DNA of 64,000 bases, taken from positions 1 to 64,000 of the forward strand of contig JAIDYR010000011.1 of NCBI GenBank assembly GCA_029057985.1. Reading direction: 5' to 3'. Under the pieces are notes generated by a model. It was not told the origin of the DNA. It saw only the letters and a list, made by a program, of their open reading frames with translations, and ran no database searches. The position numbers and the translations under genes were made by a program. Origin of the DNA: Muribaculaceae bacterium (lineage in GTDB: Bacteria; Bacteroidota; Bacteroidia; Bacteroidales; Muribaculaceae). Position 1 is the first letter of the stretch; the number at the start of each line of letters is the position of its first letter. Positions 30,441 through 40,530 of the stretch are shown here, piece by piece.

Positions 30441-31508
30441 TCATCGAATAATCAGCATAGCGTCGCCGTATGCTCCGAACTCATATCCTTCCTTAAGAGC
30501 AACGTCGTAGGCGTTCATAATGTTTTCGTATCCGCCGAAAGCGCATACCATCATCAGCATCGTCGAGAGAGGAAGATGGAAGTTAGTGACCAGGGCGTCG
30601 CAGACAGAGAAGTCGTAGGGCGGGAAGATGAATTTGTTGGTCCATCCTTTGTAGGGCATGATATGGCCGTCCATGCAGACGGAGGAGGCGATAGCGCGGA
30701 GCACACTTGCGCCGACTGCACATATACGGTTGCCGCGGTCTTTGGCGTCATTGACGATATCGACCAGATCGCCGTCGACCTCCATGTCTTCGCTGTCCAT
30801 GCGATGTTTGGTGAGGTCTTCGACGTCAATGTCGCGGAAATTGCCCTTGCCGCAGTGCAATGTTAAGAATCCTCTTTCTACACCCTTGATCTCCAGTCGC
30901 TTCATCAGTTCGCGACTGAAGTGAAGTCCGGCGGCGGGAGCCATCACCGCGCCTTCTATCTCAGCGAATATATTCTGATAGCGGTCAGCGTCGTCGGGTT
31001 CGACCGGGCGCGTGATATATTCGGGCAGCGGAGTCTCACCCAGAGCGTAGAGTGCTTCTTTGAATTCATCGTGGGGTCCGTCATAGAGGAAGCGAAGGGT
31101 GCGTCCGCGTGAGGTAGTGTTGTCGATGACTTCGGCTACCATTGAATCATCTTCACCGAAGTAGAGTTTATTGCCGATGCGAATCTTGCGTGCCGGCTCG
31201 ACGAGCACGTCCCAGAATTTATTCTCTTCGTTGAGTTCGCGTAGCAGGAAGACCTCGATGCGAGCTCCGGTCTTCTCTTTATTGCCATATAACCGGGCCG
31301 GGAATACCTTGGTATTATTGAAGACCATTACGTCTCCATCCTCGAAATATTCAATAATTTCCTTGAATATCCGATGAGTGATTTCGCCGGTCTTGGCGTT
31401 GACTACCATCAGCTTGCATTCATCGCGGTTTGCCGAAGGGTACTGTGCTATCTGAGAGTCAGGAAGTTTGAATTTGAACTGAGAGAGTTTCATATATTCT
31501 GATTGCAA
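30441..31508 (-). CDS. queA: S-adenosylmethionine:tRNA ribosyltransferase-isomerase
   Basis: [48 protein letters not shown]. Confidence 0.95.
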   Translation of the reverse strand: MQSEYMKLSQFKFKLPDSQIAQYPSANRDECKLMVVNAKTGEITHRIFKEIIEYFEDGDVMVFNNTKVFPARLYGNKEKTGARIEVFLLRELNEENKFWDVLVEPARKIRIGNKLYFGEDDSMVAEVIDNTTSRGRTLRFLYDGPHDEFKEALYALGETPLPEYITRPVEPDDADRYQNIFAEIEGAVMAPAAGLHFSRELMKRLEIKGVERGFLTLHCGKGNFRDIDVEDLTKHRMDSEDMEVDGDLVDIVNDAKDRGNRICAVGASVLRAIASSVCMDGHIMPYKGWTNKFIFPPYDFSVCDALVTNFHLPLSTMLMMVCAFGGYENIMNAYDVALKEGYEFGAYGDAMLIIR

Positions 31509-31518
31509 AATGGTGTAA

Positions 31519-32253
31519 TTAGTGGGTGGATGTGTTGTTTGCTGTCAATTCGGCTGATTCGCCGTCGAGCTGACATTCGGCGATTTCCTTGAGAGCTTCG
31601 TCAATAGTGAGACATTGAGTCTCGGTGACGGGGCCTACTGCGGTGCGCCGCAAGGCTATCAGATGGGCTCCGGAGTTGAGAGCTTGTCCGAGATCGCGGG
31701 CGAGCGCACGGATATAAGTGCCTTTGCTGCAAAGGATTCGTAATGTCATATCGCGACCATCGAAGTCCAGCAGTTCGAATTCGTCGATTTCAAGAGGTTT
31801 GGCTGCCAATTCTACGTCATGACCCTTGCGCGCATGAAGATAAGCGCGTTTGCCGTCGACCTTGACGGCTGAGAATACCGGAGGGACCTGCATGATGTGC
31901 CCTGTAAATCTTGGCAGAGTCTCGAGAATCATTTCGCGAGTGACGTGTTCGTAGGGATAAGTCGCGTCGATCTCTTTCTCAAGGTCGAAGCTTGGGGTGG
32001 TCGCTCCGAGTCGCATAGTAGCGATATATTCCTTTCGACCTTGTTGCAGGAGATCGATGCGTCGGGTAGCGCGACCGGTGCATACGATAAGAACTCCCGT
32101 TGCCAACGGATCAAGAGTTCCGGCATGGCCTACCTTGAATTTTTTGACGCCCAGGCGTCGCTGTATGGCTCCGCGCAGGCGCTTCACAGCATCAAAAGAT
32201 GTCCAGCCTAAAGGCTTGTCGATGCCTATTATTTCTCCTTTTACAAAATCCAC
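31519..32253 (-). CDS. truB: tRNA pseudouridine(55) synthase
   Basis: [39 protein letters not shown]. Confidence 0.96.
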   Translation of the reverse strand: MDFVKGEIIGIDKPLGWTSFDAVKRLRGAIQRRLGVKKFKVGHAGTLDPLATGVLIVCTGRATRRIDLLQQGRKEYIATMRLGATTPSFDLEKEIDATYPYEHVTREMILETLPRFTGHIMQVPPVFSAVKVDGKRAYLHARKGHDVELAAKPLEIDEFELLDFDGRDMTLRILCSKGTYIRALARDLGQALNSGAHLIALRRTAVGPVTETQCLTIDEALKEIAECQLDGESAELTANNTSTH

Positions 32254-32261
32254 TTTCTTTA

Positions 32262-32313
32262 AATTCGTGGTTTTATTTCTCAGTTAACTTTGTTGACTGA
32301 GTGGTTATTTGAT
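32262..32313. repeat. Intergenic hairpin-bearing repeat, copy A
   Basis: ttcgtggttttatttCTCAGTTAACtttGTTGACTGAGtggttatttgatt; similar to copy at 60159-60211. Confidence 0.45.
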
Positions 32314-32344
32314 TATTCTGTTATGTGAGTATCGGATTTTGCGC

Positions 32345-33181
32345 TTATTGCCATAGGAGGCAGAGGATGGCGATTACTACGCAATAGATCGAGAACCACA
32401 CGAGTTTCCCTTTCTTAACAAGATTGAGCATCCATTTGCATGCTGCGCAGCCTACTACGAAAGCAGTCACGAATCCGATCAGCAATACATTCCATGTAAG
32501 TTCTGTTGCTGCGGCCGTTTCGACAGCAGGGGCGCTCAGGATGTCTTTTAGGTCGAGCAAGGCTTCGCCAATGATAGGGATGATGACCATCAGAAAAGAG
32601 AACTGAGCTACTTCCGAACGCTTGTCGCCAAGCAGGATACCGGTAGCGATTGTGGTGCCCGAGCGGCTAAGGCCCGGAAGCACGGCTACTGCCTGGGCGC
32701 ATCCGATAATAAACGCATCAAGCCATGAGATGGGATGTCCTGCCGAAGCTTTGGCCATACGTCCGGAGGCAAGCCGATCGCTGAAATGCGCGAAGGCAAG
32801 CAGAGCCGCCGTAATCAGAAGGCAGATGCCGACGACTTTTAGTCCGTCGCCGAAGAATGACTCCACATATTCTTTGAAGAAAACTCCTACGATGCCGACA
32901 GGAATGCATGATAACAGAATTTTGCAGACATACCAAAAATCCGCATCGCGACGGAAAGTAAAGAAACTGACGCAGAGTTTTCTGAACATTGGCCAGAGGA
33001 TGACGACAGTGGAAAGGACTGTGGCCGCATGGACCATTATATCAAACTGCAGTATATTGTCGTTGGGGATATCGATTCCAAGAATCTCACGGAATATCTC
33101 CAGATGGCCGCTGGAAGATATAGGCAGATATTCAGCGAGACCCTGCACGAGGCCTAAGATGAGGGCGTCAAGCCATTCCAT
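32345..33181 (-). CDS. uppP: Undecaprenyl-diphosphatase
   Basis: LGLVQGLAEYLPISSSGHLEIFREILG and LPGLSRSGTTIATGILLG. Confidence 0.96.
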   Translation of the reverse strand: MEWLDALILGLVQGLAEYLPISSSGHLEIFREILGIDIPNDNILQFDIMVHAATVLSTVVILWPMFRKLCVSFFTFRRDADFWYVCKILLSCIPVGIVGVFFKEYVESFFGDGLKVVGICLLITAALLAFAHFSDRLASGRMAKASAGHPISWLDAFIIGCAQAVAVLPGLSRSGTTIATGILLGDKRSEVAQFSFLMVIIPIIGEALLDLKDILSAPAVETAAATELTWNVLLIGFVTAFVVGCAACKWMLNLVKKGKLVWFSIYCVVIAILCLLWQ

Positions 33182-33284
33182 ATCAGAAGTGTTTGAGGTA
33201 AAAAATGTTAATGACTTTGCGTTGATATATCACCTCCGGGAGCATATATCAACCATAGATGGGCGGATGAGTCCGGGTAAATAT

Positions 33285-33608
33285 TTATTTCTTTTTGTTC
33301 TTGTGTCCGGGAGTGTAGATGATGGCAAATGCCATCAGAAGGAATCCGAGAAAGGCTACGGTCGGGCCGACTACTATTCGGCGGGTAGAGAAAATGTCGG
33401 GATTGAATCCTCCTTCGATGCTGCTTGAGCCTCCCGACATGAGCAGGAACCCGATAATTATGAGTGCTACGCACCCGAGCATCATAAGGATATTGACTTT
33501 AGGAAAAATTACGTTTGGATTTGCTCCCTTTGCCGGCTTGGAGATTGAGGTTGCCGGCGCGTTGCTTTCCGTAGTATGGAGAGGTTTTATTGTTGTCGGA
33601 GTTGACAT
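33285..33608 (-). CDS. DUF3098 family small membrane protein
   Basis: Two-TM small protein between uppP and ftsX, conserved Bacteroidetes gene order. Confidence 0.8.
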   Translation of the reverse strand: MSTPTTIKPLHTTESNAPATSISKPAKGANPNVIFPKVNILMMLGCVALIIIGFLLMSGGSSSIEGGFNPDIFSTRRIVVGPTVAFLGFLLMAFAIIYTPGHKNKKK

Positions 33609-33691
33609 ATTTCATATAAGTTATAGTGGAGTATTGCCGTGGACCAGCCGGGTTTTGCGGCTTTGGCTATATCCTCCGGTACTTGAATATT

Positions 33692-34570
33692 TTATCTGAA
33701 GAGTTGGTCGTAGTCCTTATGCAGGTAGTGGCGGGTAGCGATTGCAGCCGCTATCGCGCAGAGCAGCGCTCCCAGAATTATGAGGCATGCGCAGACTGCA
33801 CCCATTACAGGCCAGCTTATCATATTGCGGATTTCCGCATATCCTGCCTGAGGAGCAAGATATATGCAGACCCAAAGCAGGAGTGAAGCGAATATTCCGG
33901 CCAGAGCGCCTGCAAGGAGGTTGCGCGTGACTACCGGCCGGCGGATAAAGCCGTCAGTAGCCCCGACAAGTTGCATAGTATGAATAGTGAAGCGCCGCGC
34001 ATATATTGTCAGATGCACGGTATTGTTGATCAATACAAAAGAAATTATAAGGAGGACCACGGCGATGCCGCCCAGAATTGCGCCGAGTTTATTGATATTG
34101 GCGTTCATGGAGTCTACCATCTCCCCCCGGGGGGTTGCTACTTCTTCGACTCCGGGCAATGCCGAAAGGTATTTCTCTATTTTTACTATTGAATCCTGAC
34201 AGGAATATTGCTCGGGCATGGTGAAGGTAATCTCAGGCGACAGAGGATTGACTCCGAAGAGTTCTTCGAGATCTTCTCCGGTCTCAGCTTTCCATTCGGC
34301 GAGCGCCTGCTCTTTGGAGATTATCGCCAATTGCTTGCAATAAGGGAGGCTGCGCATCGACTCCATCTGCCGGACCGCAGCATCGTTGCTAATAGAATCA
34401 GCCATTATTACGCTGACTTCGAGGCTCTCCCGGATTCGAGACGTCTCGTGTCGGGCGCCCATCGTAATAAGGGCGATGATTCCGAGAATTAGAAGGACCA
34501 GCGTCACTGATACGATCGTAGTGGCATGAGCGGCCCAATATGATATCTTTACTTCTTTGCCTTTTTTCAT
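33692..34570 (-). CDS. ftsX: Cell-division permease FtsX
   Basis: FtsX topology, SVIMADSISNDA, NNTVHLTIYARRFTIHTMQLVGATDGFIRRP. Confidence 0.92.
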   Translation of the reverse strand: MKKGKEVKISYWAAHATTIVSVTLVLLILGIIALITMGARHETSRIRESLEVSVIMADSISNDAAVRQMESMRSLPYCKQLAIISKEQALAEWKAETGEDLEELFGVNPLSPEITFTMPEQYSCQDSIVKIEKYLSALPGVEEVATPRGEMVDSMNANINKLGAILGGIAVVLLIISFVLINNTVHLTIYARRFTIHTMQLVGATDGFIRRPVVTRNLLAGALAGIFASLLLWVCIYLAPQAGYAEIRNMISWPVMGAVCACLIILGALLCAIAAAIATRHYLHKDYDQLFR

Positions 34571-34771
34571 CAGTCAGATTTTGCGGAAAAATTCCGGGGT
34601 TCTGATTTGCCGATCCGGTTTATCCATGCCTGGATTACGTCGGATTGACTGCAAAGATAACACTTAAAAAGTCCGTTGTCAATATTTTCGCGTTTTTTTT
34701 GCTAAATTTGCACTCAAAATAGTAGCCTTGGCCCTTTTCGCAGGGATTTCGGGCAAAAATCGATTGAAAAA

Positions 34772-36112
34772 GTGACTCCAGATCTGACTCCGCGTAAAGC
34801 TGCATATTTCACTCTCGGCTGCAAACTGAATTTTGCCGAGACCTCTACAATTGGAAAAATCTTGGCCGATAAGGGCTTCCGGCGGGCCCTCCCGGACGAG
34901 ACTCCCGATATTTGCGTCGTCAATACCTGCTCCGTGACTGAGATGGCGGATAAGAAAGACCGTTCACTCATACGCCGTCTGGTACGAAAATGGCCTGAAG
35001 CTACCATTGTGGTGACCGGATGCTATGCGCAACTTAAGCCGGAAGAGGCCGCATCTATTGAAGGAGTGGATATTGTATTGGGCAGCAATGAGAAATTGAG
35101 GATAGCCCAATATATCGACGATTGGGAAAGTCGCAGGGAGAAAATAATGGAATCTACATCTTCTCCCGATATCACGACTTTCCTTCCATCCTGTGAGCGC
35201 GGCGACCGGACCCGGTTCTGGTTGAAAGTGCAGGACGGTTGCGACTATTACTGCACGTATTGCACCATCCCCTTCGCTCGCGGACGGTCGCGCTCCGGTC
35301 GCATCTCGGATCTTGTCGACCAGGCCCGCGATGTAGCCCGGCAGGGAGGGAAGGAGATTGTCCTGACAGGAGTCAACGTCGGTTGCTTCGGACTGGACAC
35401 CGGAGAGGACTTCTTTGATCTGCTCCGCCAACTCGATGCTGTCGAAGGGATCGAGCGTTATCGCATATCCAGCATCGAGCCTAATCTGCTAACTCCGGAG
35501 ATAATCAGATGGATTGCTTCAGAAGCCCGGGCTTTCATGCCCTCTTTCCATATTCCGTTGCAATCGGGATCTGACAAAGTGCTGAAGTTAATGAATCGCC
35601 GATATTCTACAGATCTCTTCCAATCGCGAATCCGGTTGATACGCGAGATGATGCCGGATGCATTCATCGGAGTGGATATAATAGCCGGTGCCCGAGGCGA
35701 GAGTGATGAGGAATGGCAGAAATCGCTTGACTTCGTAAAGGGCCTGCCGATATCCCGCCTTCATGTATTCCCCTATTCGGAGCGCCCCGGCACGGCTGCC
35801 TTGCGCCTTAATGCTGAGAGCGTTGACCCCGGAGAGCGTCATCGCAGGGGAGCGGAATTGCAGAAAGTCTCGGATGAAAAACTCGGAGAGTATATGAAGA
35901 AAATGATAGGGCAGACCCGGAAGGTTCTCTGGGAACATTTGCTTCATGATGATCCCTCCCGGATGTCTGGCCTGACTGATAATTACGTGCGGGTCGTGGC
36001 TCCTGCAAAGACTGAATGGATCAACGAAGTGACGCAAGTGAAAATAATCGGGATAGATGCCGAAAGGGCTGAAACTTTGATTGCCGCTCATCTTGACGAA
36101 GGCCTCAACTGA
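34772..36112 (+). CDS. mtaB: t6A tRNA methylthiotransferase MtaB-like (GTG start)
   Basis: KAAYFTLGCKLNFAET, VQDGCDYYCTYCTIPFARGRSRS radical-SAM motif, PSFHIPLQSGSDKVLKLMNRRY. Confidence 0.93.
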   Translation: MTPDLTPRKAAYFTLGCKLNFAETSTIGKILADKGFRRALPDETPDICVVNTCSVTEMADKKDRSLIRRLVRKWPEATIVVTGCYAQLKPEEAASIEGVDIVLGSNEKLRIAQYIDDWESRREKIMESTSSPDITTFLPSCERGDRTRFWLKVQDGCDYYCTYCTIPFARGRSRSGRISDLVDQARDVARQGGKEIVLTGVNVGCFGLDTGEDFFDLLRQLDAVEGIERYRISSIEPNLLTPEIIRWIASEARAFMPSFHIPLQSGSDKVLKLMNRRYSTDLFQSRIRLIREMMPDAFIGVDIIAGARGESDEEWQKSLDFVKGLPISRLHVFPYSERPGTAALRLNAESVDPGERHRRGAELQKVSDEKLGEYMKKMIGQTRKVLWEHLLHDDPSRMSGLTDNYVRVVAPAKTEWINEVTQVKIIGIDAERAETLIAAHLDEGLN

Positions 36113-36145
36113 TCATACTCAACCCTAAACTTAACGTAGTCAAAA

Positions 36146-37132
36146 ATGAAGAAACTGGCTGTCATAATTCTTAACTGGAATGGCAGGAAACTGCTGGAAC
36201 AGTTCCTTCCTGCCGCCGTGCGTCACACTATATCGGAAGAAGCTGATCTTTGGGTTGCCGATAATGGCTCGACAGATGATTCCGTAGCTTACGTCCGTGA
36301 AAATTTTCCGGATGTGAAGGTATTGGAGTTAGATGAAAACTTGGGGTTCGCAGAAGGATATAACGTAGCGATCGCCAGGACTGATTATCCTTATACAATA
36401 TTACTCAACAGCGACGTGGAAGTGACTGAAGGTTGGACTCTTCCTTTGGTGAATCTTCTCGAGGAGCGATCGGACGTCGGGGCAGTAATGCCTAAGATCC
36501 GATCATATCGGAATAAGGAGATGTTTGAATATGCCGGTGCAGCGGGCGGCTATCTCGATCGTCTGGGCTATCCCTATTGCCGCGGCCGACGGTTTGATAA
36601 AATTGAGAAGGATAGCGGTCAATATGACGGAGATCCTGTGGAAGTTGCCTGGGCATCGGGAGCGGCTCTGTGTGTGCGTACTTCTCTTTATCTTGAGTTG
36701 GGGGGGCTTGACAAGAATTTTTTTGCCCATATGGAGGAGATCGATCTCTGCTGCCGCATGATTGGCGCAGGCTATAAGGTTATGGCTGATATGTCTTCGA
36801 CCGTCTATCATGTAGGTGGAGCTTCGTTGCCTAAGGAGGATCCGAAAAAGACATATCTGAATTTCCGTAATAATCTATTGCTGTTGCATAAGAATCTTCC
36901 GCGCAAGAGGGGACGGAAAGTTTTGTTTCTTCGCCGCCTGATGGATACCTTAGCCTTTATTATGTTTGTCGTGAAAGGAAAGACCGGCGATGCTCGGGCT
37001 GTCATGAAAGCTCATTCCGATTTCAGGAAAATGAGAAAAGAATATACGAATCTGCCGGTTAATGACTATATGTCGACTCTTCCGGGAGCCGATCGTTATA
37101 TAGTCATCGACCATTACCTGTTAAGGAAGTGA
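36146..37132 (+). CDS. GT2 rhamnosyltransferase-like glycosyltransferase
   Basis: KKLAVIILNWNGRKLLEQFL, ILLNSDVEVTEGWTLPL. Confidence 0.9.
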   Translation: MKKLAVIILNWNGRKLLEQFLPAAVRHTISEEADLWVADNGSTDDSVAYVRENFPDVKVLELDENLGFAEGYNVAIARTDYPYTILLNSDVEVTEGWTLPLVNLLEERSDVGAVMPKIRSYRNKEMFEYAGAAGGYLDRLGYPYCRGRRFDKIEKDSGQYDGDPVEVAWASGAALCVRTSLYLELGGLDKNFFAHMEEIDLCCRMIGAGYKVMADMSSTVYHVGGASLPKEDPKKTYLNFRNNLLLLHKNLPRKRGRKVLFLRRLMDTLAFIMFVVKGKTGDARAVMKAHSDFRKMRKEYTNLPVNDYMSTLPGADRYIVIDHYLLRK

Positions 37133-37826
37133 TCACGTGTGAGGCAAGGTATATGCCGAAGAGCGAGGGGATAGTAGCTAATGTTCCGAATGAAGAGCGT
37201 TTGTTCTGCTCATCCAGAGGGATAAGGGAATAGCGGCGGGGCGCTTCGCGACTGGCCACAACTTTTAATGTCCGGCGTAACCCCATCTTCTTCAGGCGCT
37301 GCCGCACTGCGCGCGCAAGTCCGTCTTCACTCGTAGACCAAAGGTCAGTCAATTCTACTTTCGCAGGGTCTAATCTTCCTCCCGCGCCCATTGAAGAGAC
37401 TATCGGCACCCGACGTCGCAGACATTCTGCGAGCAAAGCTACTTTGGGAGCGACCGTATCGATGGCGTCAATAACGTAATCATAATCTTCGTCGAGAAGG
37501 GTTGCCACACTTTCAGGAGTCAGAAATTCTGACCGGGCATCGACAGTAATGCCCGGGTTGATGTCTCGGAAGCGCCTTGCAAGAAGTTCTGTCTTTGGTT
37601 GTCCGATGGTAGAATGAGTGGCGATCAGTTGCCGGTTGATGTTGGATACGGATACATTATCAGCGTCAATCAGAGTCAGATGTCCGACACCCGAACGCGC
37701 AAGCATCTCGGCTGCATAACCTCCTACGCCTCCAACTCCGACCACGCATACTCTCGCGGCGGCAAGCTTCCCGCAACCCTCTTCACCCAACAATGTGAGA
37801 GTGCGTGAATTCCATAATTCCTCCAT
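37104..37826 (-). CDS. tcdA: tRNA threonylcarbamoyladenosine dehydratase (CsdL/TcdA)
   Basis: VCVVGVGGVGGYAAEMLARSGVGHLTLIDADNVSVSNINRQLIA ThiF/E1-like. Confidence 0.92.
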   Translation of the reverse strand: MEELWNSRTLTLLGEEGCGKLAAARVCVVGVGGVGGYAAEMLARSGVGHLTLIDADNVSVSNINRQLIATHSTIGQPKTELLARRFRDINPGITVDARSEFLTPESVATLLDEDYDYVIDAIDTVAPKVALLAECLRRRVPIVSSMGAGGRLDPAKVELTDLWSTSEDGLARAVRQRLKKMGLRRTLKVVASREAPRRYSLIPLDEQNKRSSFGTLATIPSLFGIYLASHVITSLTGNGR

Positions 37827-37844
37827 AACCGGATCAATAATAAA

Positions 37845-38060
37845 TCACCTTTCAACCCAGGCTCCCTTGAAGCCTGTCTCCTCGATACTTTTGATTACCT
37901 GAGCCGCCGAATCTCCATCCTCGGGAATTCCGTGCACTTCCAGATAAGAGTCAGCCGTCTGGAGAGTGGAGTTCCAGCGGGCATTGGGAAATTGATTTTG
38001 TACGTGGTTGAGGACCGCATCGCGGGTTGCCTCATCCTGGGCATTGACAGTAAAAAGCAT
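37845..38060 (-). CDS. Small conserved protein, ferredoxin-like/HMA-like fold possible (ORF extends to 38132)
   Basis: MLFTVNAQDEATRDAVLNHVQNQFPNARWNSTLQTADSYLEVHG; ATG at 38060 gives 71 aa. Confidence 0.55.
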   Translation of the reverse strand: MLFTVNAQDEATRDAVLNHVQNQFPNARWNSTLQTADSYLEVHGIPEDGDSAAQVIKSIEETGFKGAWVER

Positions 38061-38076
38061 AATTGTCTGATTAATG

Positions 38077-39618
38077 TTAACTAATTCTGATTCTCCATGC
38101 CTTGGGATAGATATTATTGGCTCTGTTGCCAAGATTTTTCATCATTCCGAGGGGAATCCCTTTGTAAGTAACAACCACGTAGCCCCTTGGAATGTTTTCA
38201 TCGAGATTTGTCAATTCTCCCCGAAGATACCTTAATGTATCTTCCGCATTAAGATCCGCAGAGGGTAGAGCCTCTTTCCTCATGGCAATATTCAAAGCAA
38301 GGCGAGAATCAGGAATAACTTCATGTCTCGGCGCCCGACCTTTGATTTCCGCTACTGGGAGCCCGGCGCCTGTCACGTTGATTCCATGACTGCGCAGGAT
38401 TTCCAGAGTCGGTAAAGCATAAGCGGGAAGCATGGTTACCATACTTCCGGAAAGCTCAAACTGCGGGTCGATATCGGAGCGTATCAAGCTTTTCAATTCA
38501 TTGCGGTTTGCCGGTGATAATTCAATGCAACCTCGCTCTTTTTTACCATTATGCTGCTTCTCCCCAAGATTACGGTTTTTCTTTTTTGAGAACCGGGTTG
38601 AGGCGTATTTCAGATTGTCCGAATCAGGAAGTTCCAATCCGTCATCATAGTTTCCGGGTTTGCGGAAGATGCTGACGTACAGACCTTCTCCGCGGGTAAG
38701 ATGAGGCATAAACCTAAGCCCTTCAATTCCGTTTTCCAAGGCCGGAGAGGCATCTTCGATACCGGTCAGACCTAATGATTCCATTCCTACCGGTATCATA
38801 CCCAGCCGCTCCGCGATATAACGCGAATTATGCTCATCTTCTTCAGTGTTGAATGTGCAGGTGGAATAGATCAGAAAGCCTCCGGGTTTTATTGAGCCGA
38901 CCAGATCAGAAAGAATTTCCTGCTGTAGCAAGGCGCATTTTTCCACGAGTTCTTGACTCCATTGCCTGCGGGCCTCTTCATCCTTACGCATCATCCCTTC
39001 TCCTGAGCATGGGGCATCGACAGCTACAATGTCAAACATTTCCGGTAATCCCGCATACTGAGATGATGCCGCTCCCGTAGTGATAACTCCCGGGTACCCC
39101 CATTTCTCCAGATTTTCTCTAAGTATTTTTCCCCGTGAGGCCACAAATTCATTGCTGACTATGACGGTGCCATCCGGAAAGCCATTGATCATAGCTGTAG
39201 TTTTCCCGCCGGGAGCGGCGCAGAAATCCAACACGGTAAGGTGCCTCCCGGCCTGACCGTCATATTTCTGCTTCTCTTCATTCCCGGAGTCTGCATGATG
39301 ACTTCCGGTCAATCGTTCGGTCAGGCGCTCCGCGATCTGCTGATATATCATAGATGAAGCATCCTGGACATAATAGGCTCCGGCATGAAGCAGGGGGTCG
39401 AGGGTGAAGATAGGGCGCTGAGGAAGGTAAACACCATCGGCACACCATCCGACTCCCACTTTAGTCATTTCCGGGAATAGAGGATCGGCGACCGGCTTCC
39501 TCCGGTTTTTCCTGATGCTGACAGCAGGAGGTGTGTCGAGAGCCGCTATCAGCTTTTCGCCGTCAACTCCCTGCAGATCTTTAAGAGATTCGATAAATGC
39601 GGAAGATAAAGGAGTCAT
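38077..39618 (-). CDS. rRNA (cytosine-C5)-methyltransferase, RsmF/NSUN type
   Basis: LDFCAAPGGKTTAMI, VDAPCSGEGMMRKD, YSTCTFNTEEDE. Confidence 0.93.
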   Translation of the reverse strand: MTPLSSAFIESLKDLQGVDGEKLIAALDTPPAVSIRKNRRKPVADPLFPEMTKVGVGWCADGVYLPQRPIFTLDPLLHAGAYYVQDASSMIYQQIAERLTERLTGSHHADSGNEEKQKYDGQAGRHLTVLDFCAAPGGKTTAMINGFPDGTVIVSNEFVASRGKILRENLEKWGYPGVITTGAASSQYAGLPEMFDIVAVDAPCSGEGMMRKDEEARRQWSQELVEKCALLQQEILSDLVGSIKPGGFLIYSTCTFNTEEDEHNSRYIAERLGMIPVGMESLGLTGIEDASPALENGIEGLRFMPHLTRGEGLYVSIFRKPGNYDDGLELPDSDNLKYASTRFSKKKNRNLGEKQHNGKKERGCIELSPANRNELKSLIRSDIDPQFELSGSMVTMLPAYALPTLEILRSHGINVTGAGLPVAEIKGRAPRHEVIPDSRLALNIAMRKEALPSADLNAEDTLRYLRGELTNLDENIPRGYVVVTYKGIPLGMMKNLGNRANNIYPKAWRIRIS

Positions 39619-39686
39619 TATTTTTTCTCACTTACTAATTTAAATGCAAAATTAGCATAAATTAGTAAAGAATCGTATGCAAGGTC

Positions 39687-39723
39687 TTGAAAAATTGATG
39701 AAAAAAGATTATATTTGTAAAAA
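39687..39723 (+). promoter_or_regulatory. Bacteroidetes-type promoter placing start site at or near the ATG
   Basis: TTG(39687)-N20-TATATTTG(39710-39717), ATG at 39724. Confidence 0.6.
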
Positions 39724-40530
39724 ATGGAAAAGTCTGCTACTCTATATCTGGTCCCGGTCGGCATGTCAGATGCCCCGTACAGCTCTGTCCTTCCCGCCGG
39801 AAACGGGGAGATAATCAGCCGGTTGAAGTATTTTATCGTAGAGAATGTCAGGGAGGCACGTCGCTTTCTGAAGCGTGTGGATCCGGGTATTGATATTTCT
39901 TCGTTGAGGTTCTTCGAACTCAACCGTCACACTGATTCCGACGCCGTAGCCGGGTTTCTCGAGCCGCTTCGGCGAGGAGATGACATGGGAGTGATGAGCG
40001 ATGCAGGATGTCCGGCTGTAGCAGATCCCGGCGCGTTAGCCGTAGCGATTGCTCAGGAAGAGGGTTTTCGTGTGAGGCCTCTTGTAGGGCCGTCGAGTAT
40101 CTTGATGGCAATCATGGCTTCGGGTTTCAACGGTCAGGGATTTTCATTCCGCGGCTATCTCCCTATCGATGACTCGGAAAAAGCAGAGGCTTTGAAGCGT
40201 TATGAAAATGAGTCGAGACGCAACGCTATGACGCAGATATTTATCGAGACTCCCTATCGCAATTCAAAGTTACTAAAGTTTCTGACGGATCATCTTTCGG
40301 ATTCGACTCTCCTCTGCGTAGCATGCGATCTGACAGATCCCGACAAAGAATTTGTCAGAACTCTTAACCCTGCCGGTTGGCGCCGACTGATGTCATCTGA
40401 TCCGTCGGCAGTCAATATCGATAAGCGGCCTGCTGTATTCCTGATATATGCCGGCGACCGCATGGAAGTGCAGCAGACGAAACGTAAAAATCATTATCAT
40501 AAAAGAAACTCAATAAATAAGCATAGATAA
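39724..40530 (+). CDS. RsmI-like SAM-dependent methyltransferase (tetrapyrrole methylase fold)
   Basis: ATLYLVPVGMSD, GVMSDAGCPAVADPGA, LVGPSSILMAIMASGFNGQGFSFRGYLP, FIETPYRN. Confidence 0.9.
   Translation: MEKSATLYLVPVGMSDAPYSSVLPAGNGEIISRLKYFIVENVREARRFLKRVDPGIDISSLRFFELNRHTDSDAVAGFLEPLRRGDDMGVMSDAGCPAVADPGALAVAIAQEEGFRVRPLVGPSSILMAIMASGFNGQGFSFRGYLPIDDSEKAEALKRYENESRRNAMTQIFIETPYRNSKLLKFLTDHLSDSTLLCVACDLTDPDKEFVRTLNPAGWRRLMSSDPSAVNIDKRPAVFLIYAGDRMEVQQTKRKNHYHKRNSINKHR

Noticed and set aside
32345-34570. uppP-DUF3098-ftsX gene cluster as a new system
   Set aside because: Conserved Bacteroidetes housekeeping order together with truB and queA.
39618-39923. 101-aa - strand ORF overlapping the RsmI-like gene start
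   Set aside because: Overlaps a well-supported + strand gene and a promoter; no recognisable domain.
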